In this document: one piece after another, positions 25,831 through 33,995 of the stretch
How the letters are laid out: every line of letters begins with the position of its first letter
Numbering within the stretch: position 1 is the first letter of the stretch
Source: Candidatus Omnitrophota bacterium
GTDB taxonomy: Bacteria; Omnitrophota; Gorgyraeia; 1-14-0-20-64-10
Direction: 5' to 3'
NCBI GenBank assembly: GCA_016177405.1
Contig: JACOVG010000027.1
Location: 78,733 to 117,591 of the forward strand
DNA: 38,859 bases
Position numbers and translations under genes: made by a program
The notes under the pieces: generated by a model
What the model saw: only the letters and a program-made list of their open reading frames with translations
Database searches by the model: none
Told to the model about the DNA's origin: nothing

Positions 25831-27062
25831 GAAACGAGCTGTTGAACCTTAGCGCACATTTAAGAAAGTCATCGTCGCGGAAGCGAGGATCGGACTCTCG
25901 TCCCGATTCCCGCTTTCGCGGGAATGACAATGAGGAAGTTTCATCGCAAGCGCCGGTTTGGATCGAGGTGGACCTCAAGGCGATCCAGCAGAACCTGCGG
26001 CAGATTCAGCATTTCGTGGGACCCCGGGTTCAGGTCTTGGGCGTGGTCAAGGCCAACGCCTACGGCCATGGCCTGGTCCCCGCCGCCCGGGCGCTGGCGG
26101 CTGCCGGCTGTGATCTCCTGGGAGTGGCGGCCGTCACCGAGGGGGTTTGCCTTCGGCAGGCGGGGGTCGAGGGAGCGATCCTCGTTCTGGGTCAGCTTCT
26201 TCCGGAAGAGGCCCCCCTGGTGGTTCGCCACCGGTTGACCCAGGCGATCGGAGATTTTTCCGTTGCCCGCGCCTTGAGCCGGGCGGCCATTCTGGAGGAT
26301 CAGCCCGCCCGGGTGCACCTCAAGGTGGACACTGGCATGGGCCGCTACGGGGTCTGGCACGAGGAGGCGGTGGAGCTCTCCAGACGGCTGGCCCAGCTTC
26401 CCGGCCTCAAGCTGGAAGGAACCCTGACCCATCTGGGGATGGCCGGGCAAAGCCAGGAGGCGACCGAGGAGCAGTTAACTCGTTTTAACGGACTGCTGGC
26501 CCGGATGAAAAAAGCCAAGCTTCCCGCGGGGATCCGGCACGCCGCCAATTCGGTGGGGCTGATCAAATTCGCTTCTTCCCATCTGGATCTGGTGAGATCC
26601 GGTCTTCTTCTTTATGGGGCCAGCCCCATCCGGGAAGGGAACCTGCCCTTCGCCCTCAAACCGGCCCTGACCTTGAAGAGCAAGGTCCGCTTCATCAAGA
26701 ACCTTCCGGCGGGGCAGACGGTGAGCTACGGCGGGACCTTCCGGCTGACCCGGCCCTCCAAGATCGCCACCCTCCCGGTCGGTTACGCCCACGGCTACAC
26801 CCGGGCGCTGTCCAACCGGGCCGAACTTCTGATCCGGGGCCGGCGCGCCCCGGTGGTGGGCCGCGTCACGATGGAAGACCTGATGGCCGATGTGACCGAC
26901 GTTCCGGGGGTTGAGGTGGGAGACGAGGCGGTCCTGATCGGCCGCCAGGGCCGGGAGAGGATCACCGCCCTCGAGCTTGCCCGCCACGCCCGAACGATTC
27001 CCTACGAGATCCTCGCGGGGCTGTCGGCCAGCCTGCCCAGGGACATCTCCAAAACAGTATAA
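25824..27062 (+). CDS. alr: Alanine racemase with repeat-derived N-terminal extension
   Basis: PLP enzyme making D-alanine for peptidoglycan. The PLP lysine is K76 in VVKANAYGHG and the catalytic tyrosine lies in VSYGGTFR; GRVTMEDLMADVTD matches the C-terminal domain motif. The core begins at VWIEVDLKAI near residue 45. Residues 1-44 are extra: the ATG at 25824 overlaps tsaB, and residues about 15-35 are encoded by a paired-hairpin repeat (25868-25928) read in frame. No alternative in-frame ATG or GTG lies between the repeat and the core except a GTG inside the conserved IEVDLKA. The extension therefore seems to be translated or else initiation is non-canonical. Total length is 412 versus about 360-390 in most members. 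Confidence 0.93.
   Translation: MVRNELLNLSAHLRKSSSRKRGSDSRPDSRFRGNDNEEVSSQAPVWIEVDLKAIQQNLRQIQHFVGPRVQVLGVVKANAYGHGLVPAARALAAAGCDLLGVAAVTEGVCLRQAGVEGAILVLGQLLPEEAPLVVRHRLTQAIGDFSVARALSRAAILEDQPARVHLKVDTGMGRYGVWHEEAVELSRRLAQLPGLKLEGTLTHLGMAGQSQEATEEQLTRFNGLLARMKKAKLPAGIRHAANSVGLIKFASSHLDLVRSGLLLYGASPIREGNLPFALKPALTLKSKVRFIKNLPAGQTVSYGGTFRLTRPSKIATLPVGYAHGYTRALSNRAELLIRGRRAPVVGRVTMEDLMADVTDVPGVEVGDEAVLIGRQGRERITALELARHARTIPYEILAGLSASLPRDISKTV
25868..25928. repeat. REPIN-like paired hairpin repeat, copy 2 (alr 5' end)
   Basis: Bounded by GTCAT and ATGAC. The left hairpin is ATCGTCGC-GGAA-GCGAGGAT (25871-25890, one mismatched pair) and the right hairpin is ATTCCCGC-TTTC-GCGGGAAT (25906-25925), separated by 15 bases. 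It lies wholly inside the translated 5' part of alr and keeps the frame open. Related copies: 14074-14117 and 35646-35694. Confidence 0.8.
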
Positions 27063-27077
27063 ACCAGTAGAAAGGGG

Positions 27078-27107
27078 TTGACGGGGCCGCCCGCCGGATT
27101 TTAAAAT
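27078..27107 (+). promoter_or_regulatory. Sigma-70 type promoter upstream of the helix-turn-helix gene
   Basis: TTGACG (27078-27083) and TAAAAT (27102-27107) are separated by 18 bases, each matching its consensus at five of six positions. Transcription would start near 27114. The promoter follows the alr stop by 15 bases and faces a terminator-like hairpin 12 bases beyond the expected start, before the helix-turn-helix gene at 27182. Confidence 0.65.
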
Positions 27108-27125
27108 AGAGGGGTTCCAATGGTG

Positions 27126-27160
27126 CCAGGCACCATCACGGAAACGGGTGCCTGGTTTTT
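27126..27160 (+). terminator. Rho-independent terminator or attenuator in the helix-turn-helix leader
   Basis: CCAGGCACC (27126-27134) pairs perfectly with GGTGCCTGG (27147-27155) across a 12-base loop and is followed by TTTTT (27156-27160). The upstream bases GGTG at 27122-27125 can pair instead with CACC at 27131-27134, a small competing hairpin. It may terminate read-through from alr, or, because a promoter precedes it, attenuate transcription of the downstream gene. Confidence 0.6.
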
Positions 27161-27181
27161 CTATTTGAAGGAGGATTGAAA

Positions 27182-27373
27182 ATGAAGCAGGAAGTCTTGA
27201 CGGTATCAGAAGTTGCCGAATACCTACGGGTCAACCCGCAGACCGTCTACCGGAAGGCCAAGGTGGGCGAGCTGCCGGCCCTTCGGATCGGGCGGGCCAT
27301 CCGGTTCAGAAAATCCCAGCTGGACGATTGGTTCAGAACGGAGCAGGCCCTTCGGGAGAAATCGGCCGCCTAG
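27182..27373 (+). CDS. Excisionase-family helix-turn-helix DNA-binding protein
   Basis: A 63-residue protein almost entirely made of one winged helix-turn-helix of the MerR/excisionase type: TVSEVAEYLRVNPQTVYRKA, then GELPALRIGRAIRFRKSQLDDWF. This fold is found in phage excisionases and in small stand-alone regulators such as BldC. The ATG at 27182 has AAGGAGG seven bases upstream (27168-27174); an in-frame TTG at 27176 is less likely. It is preceded by a promoter and a terminator-like hairpin and followed by the ilv promoter. No integrase or other mobile gene is near, so a cellular regulator is more plausible than an excisionase. Its target is unknown; the ilv operon next door is a guess. 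Confidence 0.85.
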   Translation: MKQEVLTVSEVAEYLRVNPQTVYRKAKVGELPALRIGRAIRFRKSQLDDWFRTEQALREKSAA

Positions 27374-27428
27374 CCGCCGAGTACGGCTGTAGAGGCCATA
27401 TATAGAGGAAGGCACTCCAAGGGTTTAC

Positions 27429-27437
27429 TGGTATAAT
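27429..27437 (+). promoter_or_regulatory. Extended -10 promoter for the ilv operon
   Basis: TGG-TATAAT is a perfect extended -10 (TGn plus consensus hexamer) 29 bases before the ilvD start. No good -35 is visible at 16-18 bases upstream. The transcript would begin near 27444, giving a leader of roughly 23 bases, too short for a leader-peptide attenuator or T-box. GGGAG at 27456-27460 is the Shine-Dalgarno sequence. Confidence 0.6.
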
Positions 27438-27466
27438 CTAACTTTTATTCAAAGCGGGAGATAAGG

Positions 27467-29122
27467 TTGAGATCAGACGCGATAAAGAAAGGGATGGATC
27501 GGGCGCCGGCCCGGGCAATGCTCCGGGGGACCGGCCTGACCGATTCCGACCTGGAGCGCCCCCTGGTGGCGGTGGCCAACACCTGGACCGAGGTGATGCC
27601 CTGCAACATCCACCTGCGGCGGCTGGCCGAGGCGGTGAAGACCGGGGTCCGGCAGGCCGGCGGCACCCCCATCGAGTTCAACACCATATCGGTTTCGGAC
27701 GGGATCTCCATGGGGACCGAGGGGATGAAATGCTCGCTGGTCAGCCGCGAGGTGGTGGCCGACTCCATTGAGCTCGCCGTGCGCGGGCACCTCTTTGATG
27801 CGGTGGTGGCCCTCTCGGGATGCGACAAGACGATTCCGGGCACCGTGATGGCTTGCTTGAGGCTCGATCTTCCCTCGGTCATGCTCTACGGCGGCTCGAT
27901 CGAGCCGGGCCGGTTTCAAGGGCGCGACGTGACGATCCAGGATGTCTTTGAGGCGGTGGGGGCTTGCGCCGCCGGCCGGATGAGCGAAAAGGATCTCCTG
28001 GAGCTGGAGCGGCAAGCCTGCCCGGGGCCCGGGGCCTGCGGCGGGCAATTCACCGCCAACACCATGTCCGCGGCGACCGAGCTCCTTGGAATCTCGCCGA
28101 TGGGGTCGAACTCGATTCCGGCGATGGATCCGGCCAAGGATGAGGCGGCCCGCGAGGCCGGGCGCCTCGTCATGCGGCTCTTGAAGGAGGGGCTCACCCC
28201 CCGGAAGATCTTGACACGCCAGGCCTTCGAGAACGGGATTGCCGGCATCGCGGCCACCGGCGGCTCCACCAACGGGGTGCTGCACCTTTTGGCGCTGGCC
28301 CGGGAGGCCGGGGTCCCTCTTTCCCTGGAGGACTTTGACCGGGTGAGTCAAAGGACGCCCCTCCTGGCCGACATGAAGCCCTGGGGACGGTTCACCGCGC
28401 CGGATCTTCACAAGGCCGGAGGCATTCGGCTGGTCGCCCAGCGGTTGCTCGCGCGCGGCCTCTTGGCCGGCGAGGCCCTGACGGTCTCCGGCCGGACGAT
28501 CGCCGAGGAGGCCCGGTTGGCCCAGGAGGCTTCCGGTCAGCAGGTGGTCCGGCCGATAGAAAACCCCCTCGCCCCCACCGGGGGACTCGTGATCTTGAGG
28601 GGAAGCCTCGCGCCGGAGGGCTGCGTCGTCAAGGTGGCCGGGCACCAGGGAATGCGCCACCGGGGACCGGCCCGGGTCTTTGACTGCGAGGAAGAGGCCT
28701 TCGCCGCGGTGAAGGCCAAGAAGATCCTCGCCGGGGATGTGGTGGTGATCCGCTACGAGGGGCCCAAGGGGGGGCCCGGGATGCGGGAGATGCTGGGGGT
28801 GACCGCCGCGCTGGTGGGGGAGGGACTGGGAGAATCGGTCGCGCTGGTCACCGACGGCAGGTTTTCCGGGGCGACCCACGGGATCATGGCCGGACACGTC
28901 GCTCCGGAAGCGGCCTCCGGCGGGCCCATCGCGGCGGTCCGGGCCGGGGATTCAATCCTCTTGGATGTCCAAGGGCGCCGGCTTGATTTGGAAATTTCGG
29001 AACAGGAACTCGCGGCCCGGTTGGGCCGATGGAAACCGCCCGCGCCTCGCTACCAAACCGGAGTCATGGCCAGGTACGCCAAACTGGTTCGCTCCGCCAG
29101 CGAGGGGGCGGTGCTGGATTAA
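27467..29122 (+). CDS. ilvD: Dihydroxy-acid dehydratase
   Basis: Iron-sulfur dehydratase converting dihydroxy acids to the 2-oxo acid precursors of valine, leucine and isoleucine. The 551-residue protein has cysteines C46 (MPCNIHL), C119 (SGCDKTIPG) and C191 ([11 protein letters not shown]) in the positions of the cluster ligands of IlvD. Later blocks [18 protein letters not shown] and [11 protein letters not shown] are intact. It starts with TTG at 27467, six bases after GGGAG; the sequence [20 protein letters not shown] is the normal family N-terminus, so this start is credible. It heads the ilv operon. Phosphogluconate dehydratase is related but differs in length and context. Confidence 0.96.
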   Translation: MRSDAIKKGMDRAPARAMLRGTGLTDSDLERPLVAVANTWTEVMPCNIHLRRLAEAVKTGVRQAGGTPIEFNTISVSDGISMGTEGMKCSLVSREVVADSIELAVRGHLFDAVVALSGCDKTIPGTVMACLRLDLPSVMLYGGSIEPGRFQGRDVTIQDVFEAVGACAAGRMSEKDLLELERQACPGPGACGGQFTANTMSAATELLGISPMGSNSIPAMDPAKDEAAREAGRLVMRLLKEGLTPRKILTRQAFENGIAGIAATGGSTNGVLHLLALAREAGVPLSLEDFDRVSQRTPLLADMKPWGRFTAPDLHKAGGIRLVAQRLLARGLLAGEALTVSGRTIAEEARLAQEASGQQVVRPIENPLAPTGGLVILRGSLAPEGCVVKVAGHQGMRHRGPARVFDCEEEAFAAVKAKKILAGDVVVIRYEGPKGGPGMREMLGVTAALVGEGLGESVALVTDGRFSGATHGIMAGHVAPEAASGGPIAAVRAGDSILLDVQGRRLDLEISEQELAARLGRWKPPAPRYQTGVMARYAKLVRSASEGAVLD

Positions 29123-29172
29123 CTGGATGGCCACACGGCTCCAACACCCCATCGAGGGGACCGAACAAGGTC

Positions 29173-29188
29173 AAGCCGTGGACGGCTT
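29173..29188. promoter_or_regulatory. Perfect inverted repeat in the ilvD-ilvB gap
   Basis: AAGCCGTGGACGGCTT carries seven-base arms around GG and ends four bases before AGGAGG (29192-29197). It could be an mRNA hairpin affecting access to the ilvB ribosome site, a processing site, or a dimeric operator. It has no T run, so it is not a terminator. The 88-base gap also contains a possible 25-codon frame (29127-29204) without a good ribosome site. Confidence 0.35.
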
Positions 29189-29210
29189 AACAGGAGGTCA
29201 ATAGAAGACG

Positions 29211-30902
29211 ATGAAGATGAAGGGCGCGCAAATTCTGGTGGAGTGTTTGAAGCGTGAGGGGGTGGATGTGCTGTTCGGCTACCCCGGCGGGGCGAACCTG
29301 CCCACTTACGACGCGCTGCACGATTCGGACCTGAAGCATATCCTGGTGCGGCACGAGCAGGGGGCCGCGCACATGGCCGATGGCTACGCCCGGGCGACCG
29401 GGAAGGTGGGGGTTTGTCTGGCCACCTCCGGGCCGGGAGCGACCAACCTGGTGACCGGCATCGCCACGGCCTTCATGGATTCCGTTCCGATGGTGGCGAT
29501 CACCGGGCAGGTGAGGAGCTACCTGATCGGCAACGACGCCTTTCAGGAGGCGGACGTCTGCGGGATCACCCGTCCCATCACCAAGCACAATTACCTGGTG
29601 AAGGACGTGAGGGACCTCGCCCGGACGATCCGGGAGGCCTTTTACATCGCCGCCACCGGCAAGCCCGGGCCCGTGCTGGTGGACATCCCGGTGGATGTCT
29701 CTCAAGCGGAGGCGGAGTTCGTCTGGCCCGAGTCGGTCGAGATCCGCGGCTACAAGCCCGAGCGGTTCATCGAGGGGCACCGGGGCCAGATCGACAAGGC
29801 GGCCAAGCTCATTGTCCAGGCGAAGAAGCCCGTGGTCTACGTGGGGGGCGGGGCGATCATGTCCAACGCCACCGAGGAATTGCGGGAGCTGATCAACCTG
29901 ATCGGCGCCCCGGTCACCACCACCTGCATGGCGCTGGGCATCTACCCCGAGGACCAGCCCTTCTCCTTGAGGATGCTGGGGATGCACGGAGCGGCCTCAA
30001 CGAACTTTGCGGTGCAGTACTGCGACCTGCTGGTGAACGTGGGCGCGCGGTTCGACGACCGGGTGACCGGCAAGGTGGACACCTTCTCTCCGAAGTCGAA
30101 GAAGATCCACATCGACATCGACCCGGCCTCGATCGGCAAGAGCGTGCCCGTGGACGTGCCGATCGTGGGCGACGTGAAAAGAGTGCTCAAGGAGCTCATG
30201 AAAGAGATCCAGGCGCTGAAGCAAAAACCGGATTACAGCGGCTGGTGGGAAGAGATTCACGGATGGCAGAAGAAACATCCGCTCACCTACACCCAGCCCA
30301 AGGGCGGCAAGCTCAAGCCCCAGTACGTGCTGGAGGTGCTCTCCGATCTGACGAAGGGGGAGATCCTCATGACCACCGACGTCGGCCAGCACCAAATGTG
30401 GGCCTGCCAGTTCTACCGGTGGACCAAGCCGCGCACGTACATCACCTCCGGCGGTCTTGGCACGATGGGCTACGGCCTGCCGGCGGCCATCGGCGCGCAG
30501 TTCGGGCGCCCAGGGGAGCGGGTGATCTGCTTGACCGGCGATGGATCGTTCGTGATGAACATCCAGGAGCTGGCGACCGCGGTGGACCACAAACTGCCGA
30601 TTAAAACGATCATCCTGAACAACGCCAACCTCGGGATGGTGCGGCAGTGGCAGGAGATGTTCTATAAGAAGCGTTTCTCGTACAGCGCCATGCGCTCGCC
30701 GGACTTCGCCAAGGTGGCGGAAGGGTTCGGCGCAAAGGGCGCCACGATCTCCCAGCCGGAGGAAGTGCGCCCGATGCTGGAGAAGATCTTAAGCGACAAG
30801 GAATGCTGGGTGGTGGACTGCCTGTGCGATGAGGAGGAGAAGGTCTTCCCCATCATCCCGCCGGGCAAGGCGATCGATGAAATGATCTTGGACATGGCGT
30901 AA
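29211..30902 (+). CDS. ilvB: Acetolactate synthase, large (catalytic) subunit
   Basis: Thiamine diphosphate enzyme forming acetolactate or acetohydroxybutyrate, the committed step of branched-chain amino acid synthesis. The 563-residue protein has the catalytic glutamate E49 in VRHEQGAAHMADGYAR, the FAD-domain region with ARFDDRVTGK, and the ThDP motif GDGSF...ILNNANLGMVRQWQ. The last segment and the small-subunit gene downstream identify it as the biosynthetic, regulated type. The start is ATG at 29211, with ATG at 29217 possible; AGGAGG at 29192-29197 is farther upstream than usual for either. ilvN follows after ten bases. Confidence 0.96.
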   Translation: MKMKGAQILVECLKREGVDVLFGYPGGANLPTYDALHDSDLKHILVRHEQGAAHMADGYARATGKVGVCLATSGPGATNLVTGIATAFMDSVPMVAITGQVRSYLIGNDAFQEADVCGITRPITKHNYLVKDVRDLARTIREAFYIAATGKPGPVLVDIPVDVSQAEAEFVWPESVEIRGYKPERFIEGHRGQIDKAAKLIVQAKKPVVYVGGGAIMSNATEELRELINLIGAPVTTTCMALGIYPEDQPFSLRMLGMHGAASTNFAVQYCDLLVNVGARFDDRVTGKVDTFSPKSKKIHIDIDPASIGKSVPVDVPIVGDVKRVLKELMKEIQALKQKPDYSGWWEEIHGWQKKHPLTYTQPKGGKLKPQYVLEVLSDLTKGEILMTTDVGQHQMWACQFYRWTKPRTYITSGGLGTMGYGLPAAIGAQFGRPGERVICLTGDGSFVMNIQELATAVDHKLPIKTIILNNANLGMVRQWQEMFYKKRFSYSAMRSPDFAKVAEGFGAKGATISQPEEVRPMLEKILSDKECWVVDCLCDEEEKVFPIIPPGKAIDEMILDMA

Positions 30903-30912
30903 GGAGGCGGCC

Positions 30913-31392
30913 ATGGCAAAACACATCCTGTCGGTTTTGGTGGAAAACAAGTTCGGCGTGCTGGCCCGGATCGCGAGCCTCATCGCGGGCCGGGGATTCA
31001 ACATCGATTCCCTGGCGGTGGGGGAGACCGAGGACCCGACGGCCAGCCGGATGACGATTGTGGTCGACGGCGACGACAAGACGGTGGAGCAGGTCAAGAA
31101 ACAGCTCAACCGCCTGGTGGACGTGATCTCTGTTCAGGACCTGACCCGCCAGGACCACCTGGACCGGGAGCTCATTCTCTGCAAGGTGGCGGTGACCCCC
31201 AAGACGAGGCCCGAGCTCGTGGAGATCGCCAAGACCCTGGAGGCCCAGGTGGCCGACGCGGGGGTGAAGAACATCACCATTCTTTTGGTGGGCGACCAGG
31301 CCAAGGTGAAGACCCTCTTGGAGCTGGTCAAGCCCTATGGCGTCAAGGAGATTGTCCGGACCGGCCGGGTGGCGCTGGCCCGCGACGTTTAG
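30913..31392 (+). CDS. ilvN: Acetolactate synthase, small (regulatory) subunit
   Basis: Regulatory subunit that activates the catalytic subunit and confers feedback inhibition by valine. The 159-residue protein has an N-terminal ACT domain (HILSVLVENKFGVLARIASL, GRGFNIDSLAVGETED) and a C-terminal domain (ELILCKVAVTPKTRPELVEI) as in the IlvH/IlvN long type. GGAGG lies a few bases before the ATG at 30913. It sits between ilvB and ilvC, the usual place. Confidence 0.96.
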   Translation: MAKHILSVLVENKFGVLARIASLIAGRGFNIDSLAVGETEDPTASRMTIVVDGDDKTVEQVKKQLNRLVDVISVQDLTRQDHLDRELILCKVAVTPKTRPELVEIAKTLEAQVADAGVKNITILLVGDQAKVKTLLELVKPYGVKEIVRTGRVALARDV

Positions 31393-31401
31393 GAGGAGAC
31401 C

Positions 31402-32475
31402 ATGGCGAAGATCTATTACGACAAGGACGCGGATCTCAAATTCTTGAAGGGGAAGAGGGTCGCCGTCTTGGGCTACGGGATCCAGGGGCGGGGGCACGCC
31501 TTGAACCTCCGGGACTCGGGGGTCGATGTGGTGGTGGCCCAGCGGCCCGGCGGGCCGCATTACGCCCAGGCCCAGGCGGACGGCTTTCAGCCGACCTCCG
31601 TGGCCGAGGCCTCGGCCCAATCCCAGGTGATCATGATCCTTCTCCAGGATACCCTCCAGCCGGAGGTCTACCGAAGCTCCGTCGCCCCGCACCTGAAGGC
31701 CGGGAAGGCCCTGGGGTTCGCCCACGGCTTCAACATCCACTTCCATCAGATCGAGCCTCCCCGCGAGGCGGACGTCTTTCTCGTGGCCCCCAAGGGGCCG
31801 GGCTCCCTGGTGCGCAAGCTGTTTACGGAGGGGGCCGGGGTGCCCAGCCTCGTGGCGGTCCACCAGGACGCCAGCGGCCAGGCCAAGGCGATCGCCCTGG
31901 CCTACGCCAAGGGGTTGGGCTCCACCCGGGCCGGCGTCCTGGAGACGACCTTCGCCGAGGAGACCGAGACCGATCTCTTTGGCGAGCAGACGGTCCTGTG
32001 CGGGGGGGCCTCCGAGCTGATCAAGGCCGGCTTTGAAACATTGGTGCAGGCGGGGTATCAGCCGGAGCTGGCCTACTTCGAGTGCCTCCATGAGCTCAAG
32101 CTCATCGTGGACATGATCTACGCCCAGGGGATCCAGGGGATGTGGTCCCGCGTTTCCGAGACGGCCCGCTACGGCGGCTTGACCCGCGGAGGCCGCATCA
32201 TCACCGACGCGACCCGGGCCGAGATGCGAAAGATCCTGGAGGAGATTCGTTCGGGGACCTTCGCCAAGGAGTGGATCACCGAGACGGCCGCCGGGCGCCC
32301 GGTTTTCAAGGCGCTTTTGGAACGGGGAGACCGGCACCTGGTGGAGCTGGTGGGAACACGGCTTCGGTCGATGATGCCCTGGATCGGTCAGGAGCCGGTG
32401 AAGGCGCAAGGGTCAAAGCCGAAGGGCGCGAGCCCGAAGCCCAAGAGGGTGAAACGCGTGGGAGCAAAGCGATGA
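31402..32475 (+). CDS. ilvC: Ketol-acid reductoisomerase (class I) with unusual cofactor loop and basic tail
   Basis: Isomerises and reduces acetolactate. The 357-residue protein keeps catalytic residues D191 and E195 ([10 protein letters not shown]), E227 and E231 (YFECLHEL), S252 and H108. The Rossmann motif is [12 protein letters not shown] (24-35). The NADPH loop, usually like RPGSKSW, reads RPGGPHY (48-54), so both phosphate-binding serines are replaced by Gly51 and His53. The last 23 residues are a Lys/Arg-rich extension ([20 protein letters not shown]) beyond the normal C-terminus near residue 333. GGAGG precedes the ATG. The stop overlaps leuA (ATGA). Confidence 0.95.
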   Translation: MAKIYYDKDADLKFLKGKRVAVLGYGIQGRGHALNLRDSGVDVVVAQRPGGPHYAQAQADGFQPTSVAEASAQSQVIMILLQDTLQPEVYRSSVAPHLKAGKALGFAHGFNIHFHQIEPPREADVFLVAPKGPGSLVRKLFTEGAGVPSLVAVHQDASGQAKAIALAYAKGLGSTRAGVLETTFAEETETDLFGEQTVLCGGASELIKAGFETLVQAGYQPELAYFECLHELKLIVDMIYAQGIQGMWSRVSETARYGGLTRGGRIITDATRAEMRKILEEIRSGTFAKEWITETAAGRPVFKALLERGDRHLVELVGTRLRSMMPWIGQEPVKAQGSKPKGASPKPKRVKRVGAKR

Positions 32476-33995
32476 AAGACCGAGTGATCATTTTTGACAC
32501 CACCCTAAGAGACGGGGAGCAGTGTCCGGGGGCTTCCTTGAACCCCCTGCAGAAGCTGGAGGTGGCCCGGCAGTTGGACCGGCTGGGGGTGGATGTCATC
32601 GAGGCCGGTTTCGCCGTTTCCTCGCCCGGCGATTTTGAGGGGGTGAAGCTGATTGCCGGCCAGGTGAAGCGTCCGGTCATCGCGAGCCTGGCCCGCTCGG
32701 TGCCCAAGGACATCGAGGCCGCCGGCCGGGCCCTCAAGCCGGCCAAGCGCCGGAGGATCCACACCTTCGTGGCCACCTCCGAGATCCACATGAAGCACAA
32801 GCTGCGCAAGGCCGAGGATGAGATCCTGCGCTTGGCGGCGGCGGCGGTCAAGCTGGCCCGCCGCTTCACCGACGACGTGGAGTTTTCTCCGGAGGACGCG
32901 GCCAGGACCAGGCCCGAATTTCTCTTTCGGGTCCTGGAGGCGGTGATCGACGCCGGCGCCACGACCGTGAACATCCCGGACACCGTCGGCTGGGCGATTC
33001 CCTCCCAGTTCGGCGAGCTGATCCGGGCCATCCGGGAGAACGTCCCGAACATCGACCGGGCGGTCATCTCGGTCCACTGCCACAACGACCTGGGGCTTTC
33101 CACGGCCAACTCCCTGGCGGCGGTGGCCAACGGGGCCCGGCAGGTGGAGTGCACGGTGAACGGGATCGGGGAGCGGGCCGGCAACGCGAGCCTCGAGGAG
33201 GTGGTCATGGGCCTGACGGTCCGCAAGGACCTCTTTGGGGTGACGACCGCGATCCGCACGGAGGAGATCTGCCGCGCCAGCCGCCTCGTCTCCAAGCTGA
33301 CCGGCTTTCTGGTTCAGCCCAACAAGGCGATCGTCGGCGGCAACGCCTTCGCCCACGAGTCGGGGATCCATCAGGATGGGGTGCTCAAGTTCCGCAAGAC
33401 CTACGAGATCATGCACCCCAGGGACGTCGGCTACGGGGAATCCAAGCTGGTGCTGGGCAAGCACTCCGGGCGGCACGCCTTCCTGGAGCGCTTGAAGGCC
33501 CTGGGCTTCAGGGTGAGCGAGCGGCAGCTCGTTTCCGCCTTCGAGAGGTTCAAGGCCCTGGCCGACCGGAAGAAGGAGGTCTTTGACGACGACCTGGCCG
33601 CCCTGGTGGAGGATGAGATCTCCGAGGTGCCTCCCCGCTATCTCCTCGAGTACCTCCATGTGGTCAGCGGCACCGGGGTGGTTCCCTCCGCCACGGTGAG
33701 GCTCAAGACCTCGGAGGGCAAGATCCTGGAGGACTCCGCCAGCGGTGACGGGCCCGTGGACGCCTGCTACAACGCCATGGACCGGTTGACCGGCTTCAAG
33801 GGGAAGCTTGCCGACTACATCATCCAGTCGGTCACCTCCGGCAAGGATGCCATGGGCGAGGTGACGGTGAAGGTGGCCTCCCAGGGGCGGGTGGAGCACG
33901 GCCGGGCCGCTTCGACCGACATCATCGAGGCCTCTTCCAAGGCGTACCTGAACGCGGTCAACCGCCTGCTGCATGGGGTCAAGCGGCGGGGTTGA
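32472..33995 (+). CDS. leuA: 2-Isopropylmalate synthase
   Basis: First committed enzyme of leucine synthesis, condensing acetyl-CoA with 2-oxoisovalerate. From the ATG at 32472 (ATGA overlap with ilvC) the protein has 507 residues. The TIM barrel starts with DTTLRDGEQ (9-17) and contains the metal ligands of [11 protein letters not shown] and the NGIGERAGN block; HESGIHQDG is in the linker. The C-terminal leucine-sensing domain (about 385-505) is complete, with [12 protein letters not shown]. Citramalate and homocitrate synthases are related, but these blocks and the operon favour LeuA. leuC, leuD and leuB are not in the window. Confidence 0.94.
   Translation: MKDRVIIFDTTLRDGEQCPGASLNPLQKLEVARQLDRLGVDVIEAGFAVSSPGDFEGVKLIAGQVKRPVIASLARSVPKDIEAAGRALKPAKRRRIHTFVATSEIHMKHKLRKAEDEILRLAAAAVKLARRFTDDVEFSPEDAARTRPEFLFRVLEAVIDAGATTVNIPDTVGWAIPSQFGELIRAIRENVPNIDRAVISVHCHNDLGLSTANSLAAVANGARQVECTVNGIGERAGNASLEEVVMGLTVRKDLFGVTTAIRTEEICRASRLVSKLTGFLVQPNKAIVGGNAFAHESGIHQDGVLKFRKTYEIMHPRDVGYGESKLVLGKHSGRHAFLERLKALGFRVSERQLVSAFERFKALADRKKEVFDDDLAALVEDEISEVPPRYLLEYLHVVSGTGVVPSATVRLKTSEGKILEDSASGDGPVDACYNAMDRLTGFKGKLADYIIQSVTSGKDAMGEVTVKVASQGRVEHGRAASTDIIEASSKAYLNAVNRLLHGVKRRG

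Noticed and set aside
27182-27373. Phage excisionase and integration site
   Set aside because: The protein has the excisionase-type fold, but no integrase, tRNA target, direct-repeat attachment sites or phage genes are nearby.
27372-27388. AGCCG/CGGCT hairpin after the helix-turn-helix gene
   Set aside because: Only five pairs with no T run, so not a credible terminator.
29127-29204. Possible 25-codon leader peptide before ilvB
   Set aside because: No good ribosome site, not enriched in Leu, Ile or Val codons, and no terminator/antiterminator pair; kept only as a minor observation.
30853-32409. Long minus-strand open frame opposite ilvN and ilvC
   Set aside because: Antisense shadow of two certain genes; no domain, no ribosome site, unlike a real protein in composition.
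32505-33974. Long minus-strand open frame opposite leuA
   Set aside because: Shadow of the leuA coding strand in a GC-rich genome; leuA motifs are intact on the plus strand.
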